Of a stretch of DNA of 64,000 bases, positions 43,505 through 57,618 are shown one piece after another. A program made the position numbers and the translations under genes. How positions within the stretch are numbered: position 1 is the stretch's first letter; every line of letters starts with the position of its first letter. Origin of the DNA: Shinella sp. PSBB067 (GTDB lineage: Bacteria > Pseudomonadota > Alphaproteobacteria > Rhizobiales > Rhizobiaceae); assembly GCF_016839145.1 (NCBI RefSeq), contig NZ_CP069303.1:4517001-4581000 (forward strand). The letters are read 5' to 3'. The notes under the pieces are model-generated. The model was not told where the DNA came from. It ran no database searches and was given only the letters and a program-made list of their open reading frames with translations.

Positions 43505-44647
43505 ATGAAATCTCTCGGCAACATCCGTCGTTCCTTCGCGCCCTGGACGGATCCGGACGCAAAACCGTTCATCACCTTCCGAAACGTCACGAAGAAGTTC
43601 GGCGATTTCACTGCCGTCGACGACCTCACCCTCGACATCTATCACCGCGAGTTCTTCGCCCTACTCGGCGCCTCGGGCTGCGGCAAGTCCACGCTCCTGC
43701 GCATGCTGGCCGGCTTCGAGCGGCCGACGTCCGGCGAGATCATCCTCGATGGCCAGGACATCGCCGGCATCCCGCCCTACAAGCGGCCGGTCAACATGAT
43801 GTTCCAGTCCTACGCGCTCTTCCCGCACATGACGGTGGAGAGCAATATCGGCTTCGGCCTCAGGCAGGACGGCATGCCGAAGAACGAGATCGCCGAGCGC
43901 GTCGCCCAGATGCTCAAGCTCGTGAAGCTCGAGAAATTCGCCAAGCGCAAGCCGCACCAGCTTTCCGGCGGCCAGCGCCAGCGCGTGGCGCTCGCCCGCT
44001 CGCTCGCCAAGCGCCCGAAGGTGCTTTTGCTCGACGAGCCGCTCGGCGCGCTCGACAAGAAGCTGCGCGAGGAGACCCAGTTCGAGCTGATGGACCTCCA
44101 GCAGGAGCTCGGCCTCACCTTCGTCGTCGTGACGCACGACCAGGAGGAGGCGATGACCATGGCCGACCGCATCGCGGTGATGAGCCACGGCAAGGTCATC
44201 CAGGTCGCCACCCCGGCGGAAATCTACGAGGCGCCGAATTCCCGCTTCGTCGCCGACTTCATCGGGGACGTGAACATCCTCGACGGCAAGGTCTCGGCCA
44301 GCGGCAACGGCAAGATCGAGCTTGCCGCCAACGAAGGCTTCACCATCCGCACCGCGGCCGCCGGTGACCCGGCGCCCGGTAGCGCGGCCGGCTTCGCGAT
44401 CCGCCCGGAAAAGCTGAAGGTCTCGCGCAACGCGCCCGCCGATGCCACCTTCAATGCAGCGCAGGGCGAAATCTGGGACATCGGCTATCTCGGCGACATG
44501 ACCGTCTTCTACGTCAAGCTCGACAGCGGCAAGGTCGTGAAGGCCTCCATGCTGAATGCCCAGCGCGAGGTGGAAAACCCGATCGCCTATGATGAAAAGG
44601 TCTGGGTCTCCTTCGGCGAGACGGCCGGCGTCGTGTTGAAGGACTGA
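43505..44647 (+). CDS. potG: PotG-type polyamine ABC transporter ATPase
   Basis: 380 residues from the ATG at 43505 with TTGGGGAC upstream; the frame starts earlier, but that part overlaps the hairpin. Walker A GASGCGKST, signature QLSGGQRQRVALARS, Walker B VLLLDEPLGALD, THDQEEA, and a C-terminal TOBE domain (~290-375). Drives polyamine import with PotH and PotI. The ~30-residue extension before the ABC domain is a PotG-type feature. Confidence 0.94.
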   Translation: MKSLGNIRRSFAPWTDPDAKPFITFRNVTKKFGDFTAVDDLTLDIYHREFFALLGASGCGKSTLLRMLAGFERPTSGEIILDGQDIAGIPPYKRPVNMMFQSYALFPHMTVESNIGFGLRQDGMPKNEIAERVAQMLKLVKLEKFAKRKPHQLSGGQRQRVALARSLAKRPKVLLLDEPLGALDKKLREETQFELMDLQQELGLTFVVVTHDQEEAMTMADRIAVMSHGKVIQVATPAEIYEAPNSRFVADFIGDVNILDGKVSASGNGKIELAANEGFTIRTAAAGDPAPGSAAGFAIRPEKLKVSRNAPADATFNAAQGEIWDIGYLGDMTVFYVKLDSGKVVKASMLNAQREVENPIAYDEKVWVSFGETAGVVLKD

Positions 44648-44651
44648 TGCG

Positions 44652-45563
44652 ATGAACAAGCTCGGCTCCGCCATCTTCAGCCGCCTTGTCATCATCATCC
44701 CCTATGCGTGGCTGCTGTTCTTCTTCCTCGTTCCCTTCTTCATCGTCTTCCGTATCTCGCTCTCCACCACCGCGATCGCCCAGCCGCCCTACGAGCCGGT
44801 CTTCGCGCTGTCCGACGGCCTTTCCGGCCTCTGGGCAAAGCTCGGCGCGCTGCACTTCGACAATTTCGTCTGGCTCACCGAGGACGCGCTCTATATCAAC
44901 GCCTATCTGTCGAGCCTCTGGATCGCCGCCGTTTCGACCTTCGTTACGCTCCTGATCGGCTATCCCATCGCCTACGGCATGGCCCAGGCGCCGCGCTCCC
45001 TGCGCCCGACCCTGCTGATGCTCGTCATCCTGCCGTTCTGGACGAGCTTCCTGATTCGCGTCTACGCATGGATCGCCATCCTGAAGCCGGAAGGGCTGCT
45101 CAACCAGTTCCTCATCGGCATCGGCGTCATCGACCAGCCGCTGATCATCATGAACACCAACTGGGCGATCTATATCGGGATCGTCTATTCCTACCTGCCC
45201 TTCATGGTGCTGCCGCTCTATTCGGCGCTGGAGAAGATGGACAACACGCTGATCGAAGCCGCGCAGGATCTCGGCTGCCCGCAGATCTCCGCCTTCTGGA
45301 AGATCACCTTCCCGCTCTCCATCCCCGGCGTCGTGGCGGGCTGCATGCTCGTCTTCATCCCGGCGGTCGGCGAGTTCGTCATCCCCGACCTTCTCGGCGG
45401 ATCGCAGACGCTGATGATCGGCAAGACGCTGTGGAACGAATTCAACGCGAACCGCGACTGGCCGGTCTCGGCCGCCGTCGCAACCATCCTGCTCCTCATC
45501 CTGGTCGTGCCCATCGTGTTCTTCCAGAATGCGCAGGCCAAGGCCGAAGAGCAGGGGAGGTAA
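44652..45563 (+). CDS. potH: PotH-type polyamine ABC permease
   Basis: 303 residues, six predicted membrane helices beginning with RLVIIIPYAWLLFFFLVPFF. The ATPase-contact loop is EAAQDLGCPQISAFWKITF. It pairs with PotI in the inner membrane. Starts 4 bp after potG; the stop is 4 bp before potI. Confidence 0.94.
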   Translation: MNKLGSAIFSRLVIIIPYAWLLFFFLVPFFIVFRISLSTTAIAQPPYEPVFALSDGLSGLWAKLGALHFDNFVWLTEDALYINAYLSSLWIAAVSTFVTLLIGYPIAYGMAQAPRSLRPTLLMLVILPFWTSFLIRVYAWIAILKPEGLLNQFLIGIGVIDQPLIIMNTNWAIYIGIVYSYLPFMVLPLYSALEKMDNTLIEAAQDLGCPQISAFWKITFPLSIPGVVAGCMLVFIPAVGEFVIPDLLGGSQTLMIGKTLWNEFNANRDWPVSAAVATILLLILVVPIVFFQNAQAKAEEQGR

Positions 45564-45567
45564 GCCC

Positions 45568-46386
45568 ATGAACACCTGGTCCCGTTTCAACATCGTCTCT
45601 GTCGTTCTCGGCTTTGCGTTCCTCTACCTGCCGATCGTGCTTCTGGTCGTCTTCTCCTTCAACGAATCCAAGCTCGTCACGGTCTGGGCCGGCTTCTCGA
45701 CGAAATGGTACGTGTCGCTCTTCCATAACCAGGGGCTGATGGATGCGGCCTGGGTGACGATCCGCGTGGGCTTGCTCGCCGCGAGCGTCGCGACCGTCCT
45801 CGGCACGATGGCGGCGCTGGCTCTGACGCGCTACACGCGCTTCCGCGGGCGGCTGCTGTTTTCCGGCATGGTCTATGCGCCGCTCGTCATGCCGGAAGTG
45901 ATCACCGGCCTGTCGCTGCTGCTGCTCTTCGTCGCCATCGGCTTCGACCGCGGCTTCGTGACGGTGACGCTCGCGCATATCACCTTCTCGATGTGCTTCG
46001 TGACGGTCGTGGTGCAGTCGCGCCTGCTTTCCTTCGACCGCTCGGTCGAGGAGGCGGCGCTCGATCTCGGCGCGACGCCCGTCAGGACCTTCTTCGAGGT
46101 GACGCTGCCGATCATCGCGCCGGCCGTGCTTTCCGGCTGGATGCTGGCCCTGACGCTCTCGCTCGACGACCTCGTCATCGCGAGCTTCACCTCCGGCCCG
46201 GGCGCGACCACCCTGCCGATGAAGATCTACAGCCAGGTGCGGCTCGGGGTGACGCCGGAAATCAACGCGGCCTGCACGCTGCTCATCGGCGTCGTCGCCA
46301 TCGGCGTCGTCATCGCCTCGATCATGACCAAGCGGCGCGAGGTCCAGCGCATGCGCGACGAACAGGCTGCCTTCGCCGGCGGCTAA
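45568..46386 (+). CDS. potI: PotI-type polyamine ABC permease
   Basis: 272 residues from the ATG at 45568 with GGGGAGGT upstream. Six helices; the contact loop EAALDLGATPVRTFFEVTL is present. C-terminal partner of PotH in the polyamine channel. Last gene of the operon; no strong terminator is visible before the convergent AsmA-like gene 56 bp away. Confidence 0.94.
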   Translation: MNTWSRFNIVSVVLGFAFLYLPIVLLVVFSFNESKLVTVWAGFSTKWYVSLFHNQGLMDAAWVTIRVGLLAASVATVLGTMAALALTRYTRFRGRLLFSGMVYAPLVMPEVITGLSLLLLFVAIGFDRGFVTVTLAHITFSMCFVTVVVQSRLLSFDRSVEEAALDLGATPVRTFFEVTLPIIAPAVLSGWMLALTLSLDDLVIASFTSGPGATTLPMKIYSQVRLGVTPEINAACTLLIGVVAIGVVIASIMTKRREVQRMRDEQAAFAGG

Positions 46387-46442
46387 GGCGTTTCCAGCGA
46401 AAGTGTCCGACGGCTTTGCGAAAAACGAAGATCGGCCGGCGC

Positions 46443-48287
46443 TTACTGGCGGGGCGGCTGCCCCGTCAGGATCGAGGCGGGAGAGATGACGGGCTCCGGC
46501 CAGGACCCGCCGACGAAGAAGCTGAGGGGCGGATTGACGGTCGCTGCCCCATCCCCCTGCGGGCGGTCGGCAAGCGTGCCGGCCAGCGCCACGCTGCCGG
46601 TGCGGTAGGGGATCATGCCGGAGAGAGTCAGCAGTTTTTCATTGCCCTCGATTTCCGCCTTGGTGAGTTCGGCAAGGCCGCGGTCGAGCCGGGCCTCGAC
46701 ATCCGCGCGCACGAAGTCGAAGGAGCCGCCGGCGGCCTCGGAGATGTTGAAGAACGTGTTCTTGGCGGCGCGCTCCTCGAAGGCCTGGCGGTTGAAATGG
46801 GTGAGCGTGCCGCTGCCCATGCGCAGCCGGAAACGGCCGGACATGTCGGATGCGCTCGTCGCCCACAGCGGCCGGTCGGTCGAAAGCTCGAAATCGGCCG
46901 AACCGATCCCCGATGGCAGCGGGCCGGGCAGGGCGAGCGTGCTGACGATGGCGCCGATATCCACATTGCTTAGCGACATCTGCACCTGGCCGCCGCCGCG
47001 AAAACCGTCTTCCGCCAGCGCGATGCGCCCGGTCATGCGGCCGTCGAGGAAGGTGCTGTCGCCGACGTCGAAGGAGGCGCGGCCGTTCTCGATGCGCATG
47101 CCGGCGGCAAGGTCCTGCAGCGAGAAGGGGGCGAAGCTGGCGGTCCTGGCGGACAGGCGCAGGTCCATGCCGAACTGGTGGATGAAGGCGGTGTCGACCG
47201 TCGGCGCGTTCTGGTCGCTGCCGGGTAGCGGCGAAAAGGCCGTCAGGAAGGCGCGCAGGTCGATCCGGTCGAAGGCGAGCGTGCCGCCGATCTGCGGCAT
47301 GCCTTGCGGGGGCATGGCAATGTCGAGAACGCCGGTCGCCTGCGCATCGTCGAGCGTCAGCTTGACGTTTTCGAGCCTGGCGGAATAGCCTGACGTCGCG
47401 ATGTTGGCCTCCACGCTCAACTGCCCGATATTGCCCACCGCCGGGATGTCCGTGCCCTGCCAGGCAAGCACGCGGGCGAGCGAGGGCGTTGCAAGTTGCA
47501 GGGCGCCGGAGACGTAGGCATTCGCGGAGAGATTGGCCGTGCCCTCGAAGCCGATCGTGGTCGGATCCGCCGAGAGGCTGGTGCGAATAGTGGCGTTCCG
47601 CCCGGCCAGAAGGGCAAGCGGCTGGTCGCTGGCAAAGGACCACCGGGTCATCTCGCCGTTGACGACGCCGGAGAGCGAGAGTTCGAGGCGCTGGCGTAGC
47701 GACGGCCAGGTGATGTTGCCGTCGATGTCGGTGATGCGATAGGGCTGGCCGCCACGCGCGATGTCGAGGATGCCGTCGCGTATGGAGATCGTGCCGATGC
47801 GTTCGTTGGTAAGGTCGGTCGCCGGCTGTCCCTCGGGCGCCTTGGCGGTGGCGTCGATCGCCTCGATCAGCCAGCCGCTGTGCCGCCAGTTGAAGACGCC
47901 CTCGGCGCTCCAGCCGACATGGATGACCGGCCGGACCAGTTCGAAGTCGCTGAAGGCCGGCCGGCCGCGCACGGCGCCGAAAAGGTCGAAGGTCGCGGAT
48001 ATGGCTTCGGCGGTGGCAAGGTCGCCGCTGCCGCCCTCGGCCTTCTTGCCGACGATGCGCACATTGCCAAGCGTCACGCGCGGATACGGCCAGAAGGCGA
48101 ATTCCGCGCCCTTGCCGACATGCACGTCGGCGCCCGTCCAGTTCTCCAGCGCCCGTTCGATCCCCCTTTCGACCGTCGCCGTCTGGACGAGAAAGGGAAA
48201 GGCGATTCGCGCTGCCGCCACGGCGAGGACAAGGGCAAGGAGCCCCCGCACCAGAAGCTTCGAACGGAGGAAACGGGAAAGGCTCAT
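46443..48287 (-). CDS. AsmA-family envelope protein
   Basis: 614 residues: an N-terminal membrane helix (~14-34) followed by a large beta-rich periplasmic region. The AsmA N-terminal part ([20 protein letters not shown], then [13 protein letters not shown]) and the C-terminal AsmA-like domain are recognisable. Family knowledge: AsmA/TamB-type proteins form bridge-like structures and influence phospholipid transport and outer-membrane assembly. Divergent from the acetoacetyl-CoA synthetase gene by 171 bp; no functional link seen. Confidence 0.82.
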   Translation of the reverse strand: MSLSRFLRSKLLVRGLLALVLAVAAARIAFPFLVQTATVERGIERALENWTGADVHVGKGAEFAFWPYPRVTLGNVRIVGKKAEGGSGDLATAEAISATFDLFGAVRGRPAFSDFELVRPVIHVGWSAEGVFNWRHSGWLIEAIDATAKAPEGQPATDLTNERIGTISIRDGILDIARGGQPYRITDIDGNITWPSLRQRLELSLSGVVNGEMTRWSFASDQPLALLAGRNATIRTSLSADPTTIGFEGTANLSANAYVSGALQLATPSLARVLAWQGTDIPAVGNIGQLSVEANIATSGYSARLENVKLTLDDAQATGVLDIAMPPQGMPQIGGTLAFDRIDLRAFLTAFSPLPGSDQNAPTVDTAFIHQFGMDLRLSARTASFAPFSLQDLAAGMRIENGRASFDVGDSTFLDGRMTGRIALAEDGFRGGGQVQMSLSNVDIGAIVSTLALPGPLPSGIGSADFELSTDRPLWATSASDMSGRFRLRMGSGTLTHFNRQAFEERAAKNTFFNISEAAGGSFDFVRADVEARLDRGLAELTKAEIEGNEKLLTLSGMIPYRTGSVALAGTLADRPQGDGAATVNPPLSFFVGGSWPEPVISPASILTGQPPRQ

Positions 48288-48458
48288 GCGGGGCGCGGCT
48301 CCTCTGCCGGCAATGATCTCGTCTCAAGCAAAACGGGGATAGGCGCTCACGGGCAAGAAATCAAATGCCGGCGTGGCGGAATTGCGTTCGGTAAGGGCGC
48401 TCGCCACTTTATGCCGCGGCGCAACATGCTATACGGGTGCCATGGAGTGGAGGAAAGC

Positions 48459-50411
<1,953 letters not shown>

Positions 50412-50636
50412 GCGCTGCCGGCATTAACGATTTTAGCCTTTCGGCGTTAACCAAGTTTGCGAAGTTGTGAACGAAAGCCCCGCGATGAAACCCGCCGGAT
50501 AAGGATTTGTTAATCCGCGCCGACGCAAGGTCGTGCCAACTTGAGCGCGCCCGATGAAGGGCGTTCCGGGCGCACCAGGCCCCGATGGCATGAAGCCGTT
50601 CACCTCCGCTTTCGTTGGACAGCATTCAAACTATCG
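50412..50636 (+). other. Long 3' region or small RNA candidate downstream of acsA2
   Basis: 225 bp between the acsA2 stop and a strong + strand terminator, with no credible reading frame. It contains several TTAA sequences (50424, 50447, 50510) without CtrA spacing. It may be a long 3' untranslated region or a separate small RNA; I see no clear promoter. Confidence 0.4.
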
Positions 50637-50663
50637 GGGCGGCTTCTGCCGCCCTCTTTTTTT
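50637..50663 (+). terminator. Intrinsic terminator between acsA2 and cbrA
   Basis: GGGCGGC (50637-50643), TTCT, GCCGCCC (50648-50654), then TCTTTTTTT. Strong + strand terminator; on the minus strand the T-tract is missing. Confidence 0.88.
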
Positions 50664-50693
50664 ACCGTTCTTCCGTCCGCCGCGCCCGCTGCC

Positions 50694-54152
<3,459 letters not shown>

Positions 54153-54192
54153 GTTCAGGCCTGTCTCTCGCTCCCGGCGCCCCGGACTTCCA

Positions 54193-54207
54193 TTAACGCT
54201 TTATTAA
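54193..54207 (-). promoter_or_regulatory. Exact TTAA-N7-TTAA CtrA-type box upstream of cbrA
   Basis: TTAA at 54193-54196, seven bases, TTAA at 54204-54207. It starts 41 bp upstream of the cbrA start codon in the cbrA-phaP divergent region. Same arrangement as the rem box. Binding by CtrA is inferred. Confidence 0.6.
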
Positions 54208-54287
54208 TAGCGGTGCAGGCGCGGAGGGTCCAGCGGCGGTGCCCGCAAGCCCGGGGCTTTCAGGCGAAAGGGTTAACGGCTTCCGGG

Positions 54288-54310
54288 ATTATTGTGCGAT
54301 GCACAATAAT
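54288..54310 (+). promoter_or_regulatory. Perfect inverted repeat at the phasin promoter, PhaR-like site
   Basis: ATTATTGTGC, GAT, GCACAATAAT: 10-bp arms, 3-base spacer. The core TGC-N3-GCA followed by CAA resembles the target of PhaR/AniA-type polyhydroxybutyrate regulators. It ends one base before the -35 element. A second partial match, TGCAATGCGAAA, overlaps the -35 at 54313-54324. Confidence 0.65.
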
Positions 54311-54311
54311 G

Positions 54312-54340
54312 TTGCAATGCGAAAGAAGTTGGACTATATA
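54312..54340 (+). promoter_or_regulatory. Phasin gene promoter
   Basis: TTGCAA (54312-54317), 17-bp spacer, TATATA (54335-54340), 56 bp before the phasin ATG. Near-consensus sigma-70-type promoter. Confidence 0.7.
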
Positions 54341-54396
54341 GAGGTCATCCAAGAACACGGCGCCTCTGGAGAGGGCCAAACCAAGGAGTGCAGAAA

Positions 54397-54846
54397 ATGG
54401 CTGCCAAGAAGACCGACGACGTATTTTCCATCGCATCCCTCGACCCGAGCAAGTTTTCCGAAAGCTTCCGCGATTTCGCCGAAAAGGGCGCCGCGCAGAC
54501 CAAGGAAGCCTATGCCAAGATGAAGGAAGCTGCCGAAGACGCCACGAAGACCGTTGAAGCGACGTTCGAAAGCGCGCAGGCCGGCTCCGTCGAACTCGGC
54601 CTCAAGGCCATCGAAGCGCTCCGCACCAATGCCGAAAACTCGCTTTCCCACATGGAAGCCCTGCTCGGCGTGAAGTCCGTTGCCGAACTCTTCGAGCTGC
54701 AGACCGCCTTCCTGCGCAAGCAGGCCGAGGTTGTCGTCGAGCAGGCCAAGACCCTTCAGGAAACCTCGAAGAAGGTTGCCGAAAAGGTCATCGCTCCGGG
54801 CAAGTCCGCCGCCGAAAAGGCCGCGAAGTCCTTCAAGGCCGTCTGA
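54397..54846 (+). CDS. phaP: Phasin, polyhydroxyalkanoate granule protein
   Basis: 149 residues from the ATG at 54397 with AAGGAG 8 bases upstream. Alanine/lysine-rich helical protein of the phasin_2 type: KFSESFRDFAEKGAAQTKEA, the central ENSLSHMEALLGVKSVAELF and QTAFLRKQAEVVVEQAKTLQ, ending in an AAEKAAKSFKAV tail. It coats polyhydroxybutyrate granules. Strong promoter and ribosome site indicate high expression, and the palindrome at the promoter suggests repression by a PhaR-type protein when granules are absent. Followed by a terminator. Confidence 0.94.
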   Translation: MAAKKTDDVFSIASLDPSKFSESFRDFAEKGAAQTKEAYAKMKEAAEDATKTVEATFESAQAGSVELGLKAIEALRTNAENSLSHMEALLGVKSVAELFELQTAFLRKQAEVVVEQAKTLQETSKKVAEKVIAPGKSAAEKAAKSFKAV

Positions 54847-54882
54847 GCCGCCGCATGGCGCGGGGCCACGGCCCGATATTGG

Positions 54883-54910
54883 AATGGCCGGGCGTTCGTC
54901 CGGCCATTTT
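54883..54910 (+). terminator. Terminator after the phasin gene
   Basis: AATGGCCGG (54883-54891) pairs with CCGGCCATT (54900-54908), 8-base loop, then TT. Confidence 0.75.
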
Positions 54911-54993
54911 CGTTTGTGGGCAGCGCAGAAAAGGCTTGAAAAAAGGTGCGGCTGCCCGTATGTGACGCACCAACGGCGCCGAGCGCGCCTTGT

Positions 54994-55070
54994 GCGGTTG
55001 TAGCTCAGTTGGTTAGAGCGCAGGTTTGTGGCACCTGAGGTCGTAGGTTCGATTCCCACCAACCGTACCA
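54994..55070 (+). tRNA. tRNA-His (GTG anticodon)
   Basis: 77 nt including an encoded CCA. Acceptor GCGGTTG pairs with CAACCGT (first pair G-U), D arm AGCTCAGTTGGTTAGAGC, anticodon stem CAGGT/ACCTG with loop TTGTGGC and anticodon GTG, T loop TTCGATT. Position -1 is T and the discriminator is A, so the usual G-1:C73 identity pair is missing, as is characteristic of many alphaproteobacterial tRNA-His. The T stem (GTAGG/CCCAC) has one A-C mismatch. Confidence 0.95.
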
Positions 55071-55320
55071 TTTCTCCTTTCGAGACTTGATCGTTTCCGC
55101 CTCGCGGCAGGGTTTTGTCCCTCGCCCGCCGGTGACGGCGCTCCCGCTTTTTCCACGTTGGCCACGGCGATCATCGAGCCGGACCGTTCGGCCGTAAGCC
55201 GCTGTAAACCCTTCATTTACCACGCCTTCGGCCGTATTCCCGATTTGGCACTCTCATTAGCAATCCGTTGACCAATGAATCCCTAGGGTCGGTTCGTTCT
55301 CAAGGGGAGAACCGGTCCGC

Positions 55321-57618
55321 ATGACGCGCAGCCGCGATGCAAATGGGGTTCTTCAAATGCACATGACGTGCGTCAAATGGCTGGCGATTCCTGCCGGCAT
55401 GCTCGGGCTGTTCCTTCTCTGGCTGCCGATCAGCCTTCAGGCACAGCTCATTCTCAGTTTCGCCGTGCTCGGCGTGATGTTCCTGGCCATGACGCGGCCG
55501 GCCAGCACCACCCTGCGGCTCGTCACCTTCACCTTCGCCGGCATCCTCGCCATGCGCTACGCCTTCTGGCGCACCACCGAGACGCTGCCGAGCATCCATG
55601 AACCGCTGAACTTCATTCCCGGCCTGATCCTCTATCTGGCGGAAATGTACTGCCTCGCCATGCTGGCGATCAGCTTCTTCATGCTGGCCGATCCCTTGAA
55701 GCGTGCGGCACCGGCGCCGGGCGAGGCGGCCGACCTTCCGACCGTCGACGTCTTCATTCCCTCCTACAACGAAGAGCCGGAGCTTCTGGCCGGCACGCTC
55801 GCCGCGGCAAAGTCGCTGCTCTATCCGAAGGACAAGCTGACCGTCTATCTGCTCGACGACGGCGGCACGGAAGCCAAGCGCAACCACAAGGACCCGCGGG
55901 TCTCCATCGCCGCGATCCGCCGGCACGAGCAGTTGAAGGCGCTCTGCGCCTCGCTCGGCGTCGTCTACCACGCGCGCAAGCAGAACGATCATGCGAAAGC
56001 CGGCAACCTCAACGAGGGCCTGAAGGTCTCGAAGGGCGAACTCGTCGTCGTCTTCGATGCCGACCATGCCCCGGTGCGCGAGTTCCTGCGCGAGACGGTC
56101 GGCTTCTTCCGCGAGGACAAGAAGCTCTTTCTCGTCCAGACGCCGCACTATTTCCTCAATCCCGATCCGCTCGAAAAGAACCTGCGCACCTTCGCGCGCA
56201 TGCCCTCGGAAAACGAGATGTTCTATTCGATCCTGCAGCGCGGGCTCGACAAGTGGAACGCCTCGTTCTTCTGCGGCTCGGCGGCGGTGCTGCGCCGCGC
56301 GGCGCTCGCGGCGGCGAACGGCTTTTCCGGCCAGTCGATCACCGAGGACTGCGAGACGGCGCTGGCGCTCCATTCCAAGGGCTGGCACAGCGTCTATGTC
56401 GACAAGCCGCTGATCGCCGGCCTGCAGCCGGAGACCTTCGTGTCCTTCATCGGCCAGCGCGCGCGCTGGTGCCAGGGCATGCTGCAGATCCTGATCCTGA
56501 ACCGGCCGTTCCTCGCCAGGGGCCTGACGCTCGCCCAGCGCATCTGCTACGCCGGCATCAACCTCTTCTGGCTCTTCCCGCTGTCGCGGCTGGCCTTCGT
56601 CTTCTCGCCGCTGCTCTACATCTTCTTCTCGCTGGAAATCTACCAGGCCAACATCCTCGAATTCGCCTCCTATGCGGTGACCTACCTCATCGGCTCCTTC
56701 GCCATGCAGAGCTACCTCTACGGGCGCGTACGCTGGCCCTGGGTCTCCGAGCTTTACGAATATGTGCAGTCGGTGATGCTGTTCGGCTCCATCGTCTCGG
56801 TGGTGCGCAACCCGCGAAAGCCCACCTTCAACGTCACCGCGAAAGGCCAGACGCTCGACCGCAGCATGCTGTCGCCGCTCGCCCGGCCGTATTTCGCCAT
56901 CTTCTTCCTCCTGCTGGCGGCGGCGCTCTATTCCGGCTACCGCTTCCTGACCGAGCCGGTCGCAAGCGAACTCCTGACCATCGTCGCGGCCTGGAACCTC
57001 ATCAATCTTGGCCTTGCCGGCGCGGCGCTCGGCGTCGTCGCCGAACGGCGCGAGCTGCGTCGCAACCAGCGCCTGCCGGTCAAGCGCCATGCCCTGATGA
57101 AGGCGGACGGCAAGCTCAGCAACATCATCATCCAGGACGCCTCCTTCGGCGGCATCTCGGTGGAATTCGTCGAGGACAGGCCGCAGATCGATCTGGATCA
57201 CCCGCTGGAGGCAACGATCCAGCTTCGCCGCGCCGGCCAGGTCATCGCCTTCGACGTGGTCTGCCGCTCCACCCACGGCGCGGGCGCGGACACGCTCTGC
57301 GGCTTTGCCTACAAGGAACGCACGCCGGAAACCTTCATGGCGATCGCCGAGCTGATGTACTCGGACCAGTCCGTCCTTCAGGAGCGCCTGACCCGCCGCC
57401 AGATCCGCCACAGCTTCTTCTGGGGCACCTCGCGCTTCGCGCTGTGGAGCATCCGCGAGACGCTGCGGGCTCTGCGCTACTCGTTCGGCCTCCTTCGCGA
57501 GAACGCCGTCAAGTCCATCGCCGATGCCCCCATCGTCGTGAAGGAAAGCAATGCCCAGATGTCCGGCCGCGTCCCCGAGCAGCCGCCGGTTCTGCAAGGA
57601 GTGCAGGCCTATGGCTAA
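55321..57618 (+). CDS. bcsA: BcsA, cellulose synthase catalytic subunit with PilZ domain
   Basis: 765 residues from ATG at 55321 (GGGGAGAA upstream); an in-frame start at 55357 is possible. Multispan membrane protein with a GT2 domain: D179-D180 in LLDDGG, D246/D248 in FDADHAP, TED at 341-343 and Q379-R-A-R-W383. The C-terminal PilZ domain has R580-x3-R584 and DASFGGIS, so it should be activated by cyclic di-GMP. It polymerises UDP-glucose into beta-1,4-glucan and extrudes it through BcsB. It overlaps bcsB by 8 bp. First gene of the operon, 250 bp after tRNA-His. Confidence 0.95.
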   Translation: MTRSRDANGVLQMHMTCVKWLAIPAGMLGLFLLWLPISLQAQLILSFAVLGVMFLAMTRPASTTLRLVTFTFAGILAMRYAFWRTTETLPSIHEPLNFIPGLILYLAEMYCLAMLAISFFMLADPLKRAAPAPGEAADLPTVDVFIPSYNEEPELLAGTLAAAKSLLYPKDKLTVYLLDDGGTEAKRNHKDPRVSIAAIRRHEQLKALCASLGVVYHARKQNDHAKAGNLNEGLKVSKGELVVVFDADHAPVREFLRETVGFFREDKKLFLVQTPHYFLNPDPLEKNLRTFARMPSENEMFYSILQRGLDKWNASFFCGSAAVLRRAALAAANGFSGQSITEDCETALALHSKGWHSVYVDKPLIAGLQPETFVSFIGQRARWCQGMLQILILNRPFLARGLTLAQRICYAGINLFWLFPLSRLAFVFSPLLYIFFSLEIYQANILEFASYAVTYLIGSFAMQSYLYGRVRWPWVSELYEYVQSVMLFGSIVSVVRNPRKPTFNVTAKGQTLDRSMLSPLARPYFAIFFLLLAAALYSGYRFLTEPVASELLTIVAAWNLINLGLAGAALGVVAERRELRRNQRLPVKRHALMKADGKLSNIIIQDASFGGISVEFVEDRPQIDLDHPLEATIQLRRAGQVIAFDVVCRSTHGAGADTLCGFAYKERTPETFMAIAELMYSDQSVLQERLTRRQIRHSFFWGTSRFALWSIRETLRALRYSFGLLRENAVKSIADAPIVVKESNAQMSGRVPEQPPVLQGVQAYG

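Noticed and set aside
55246..55261. sigma-54-like sequence TGGCAC-N5-TTAGC upstream of bcsA
   Set aside because: The GG-to-GC spacing is 11 instead of the strict 10 bases, so it would not fit the -24/-12 promoter.
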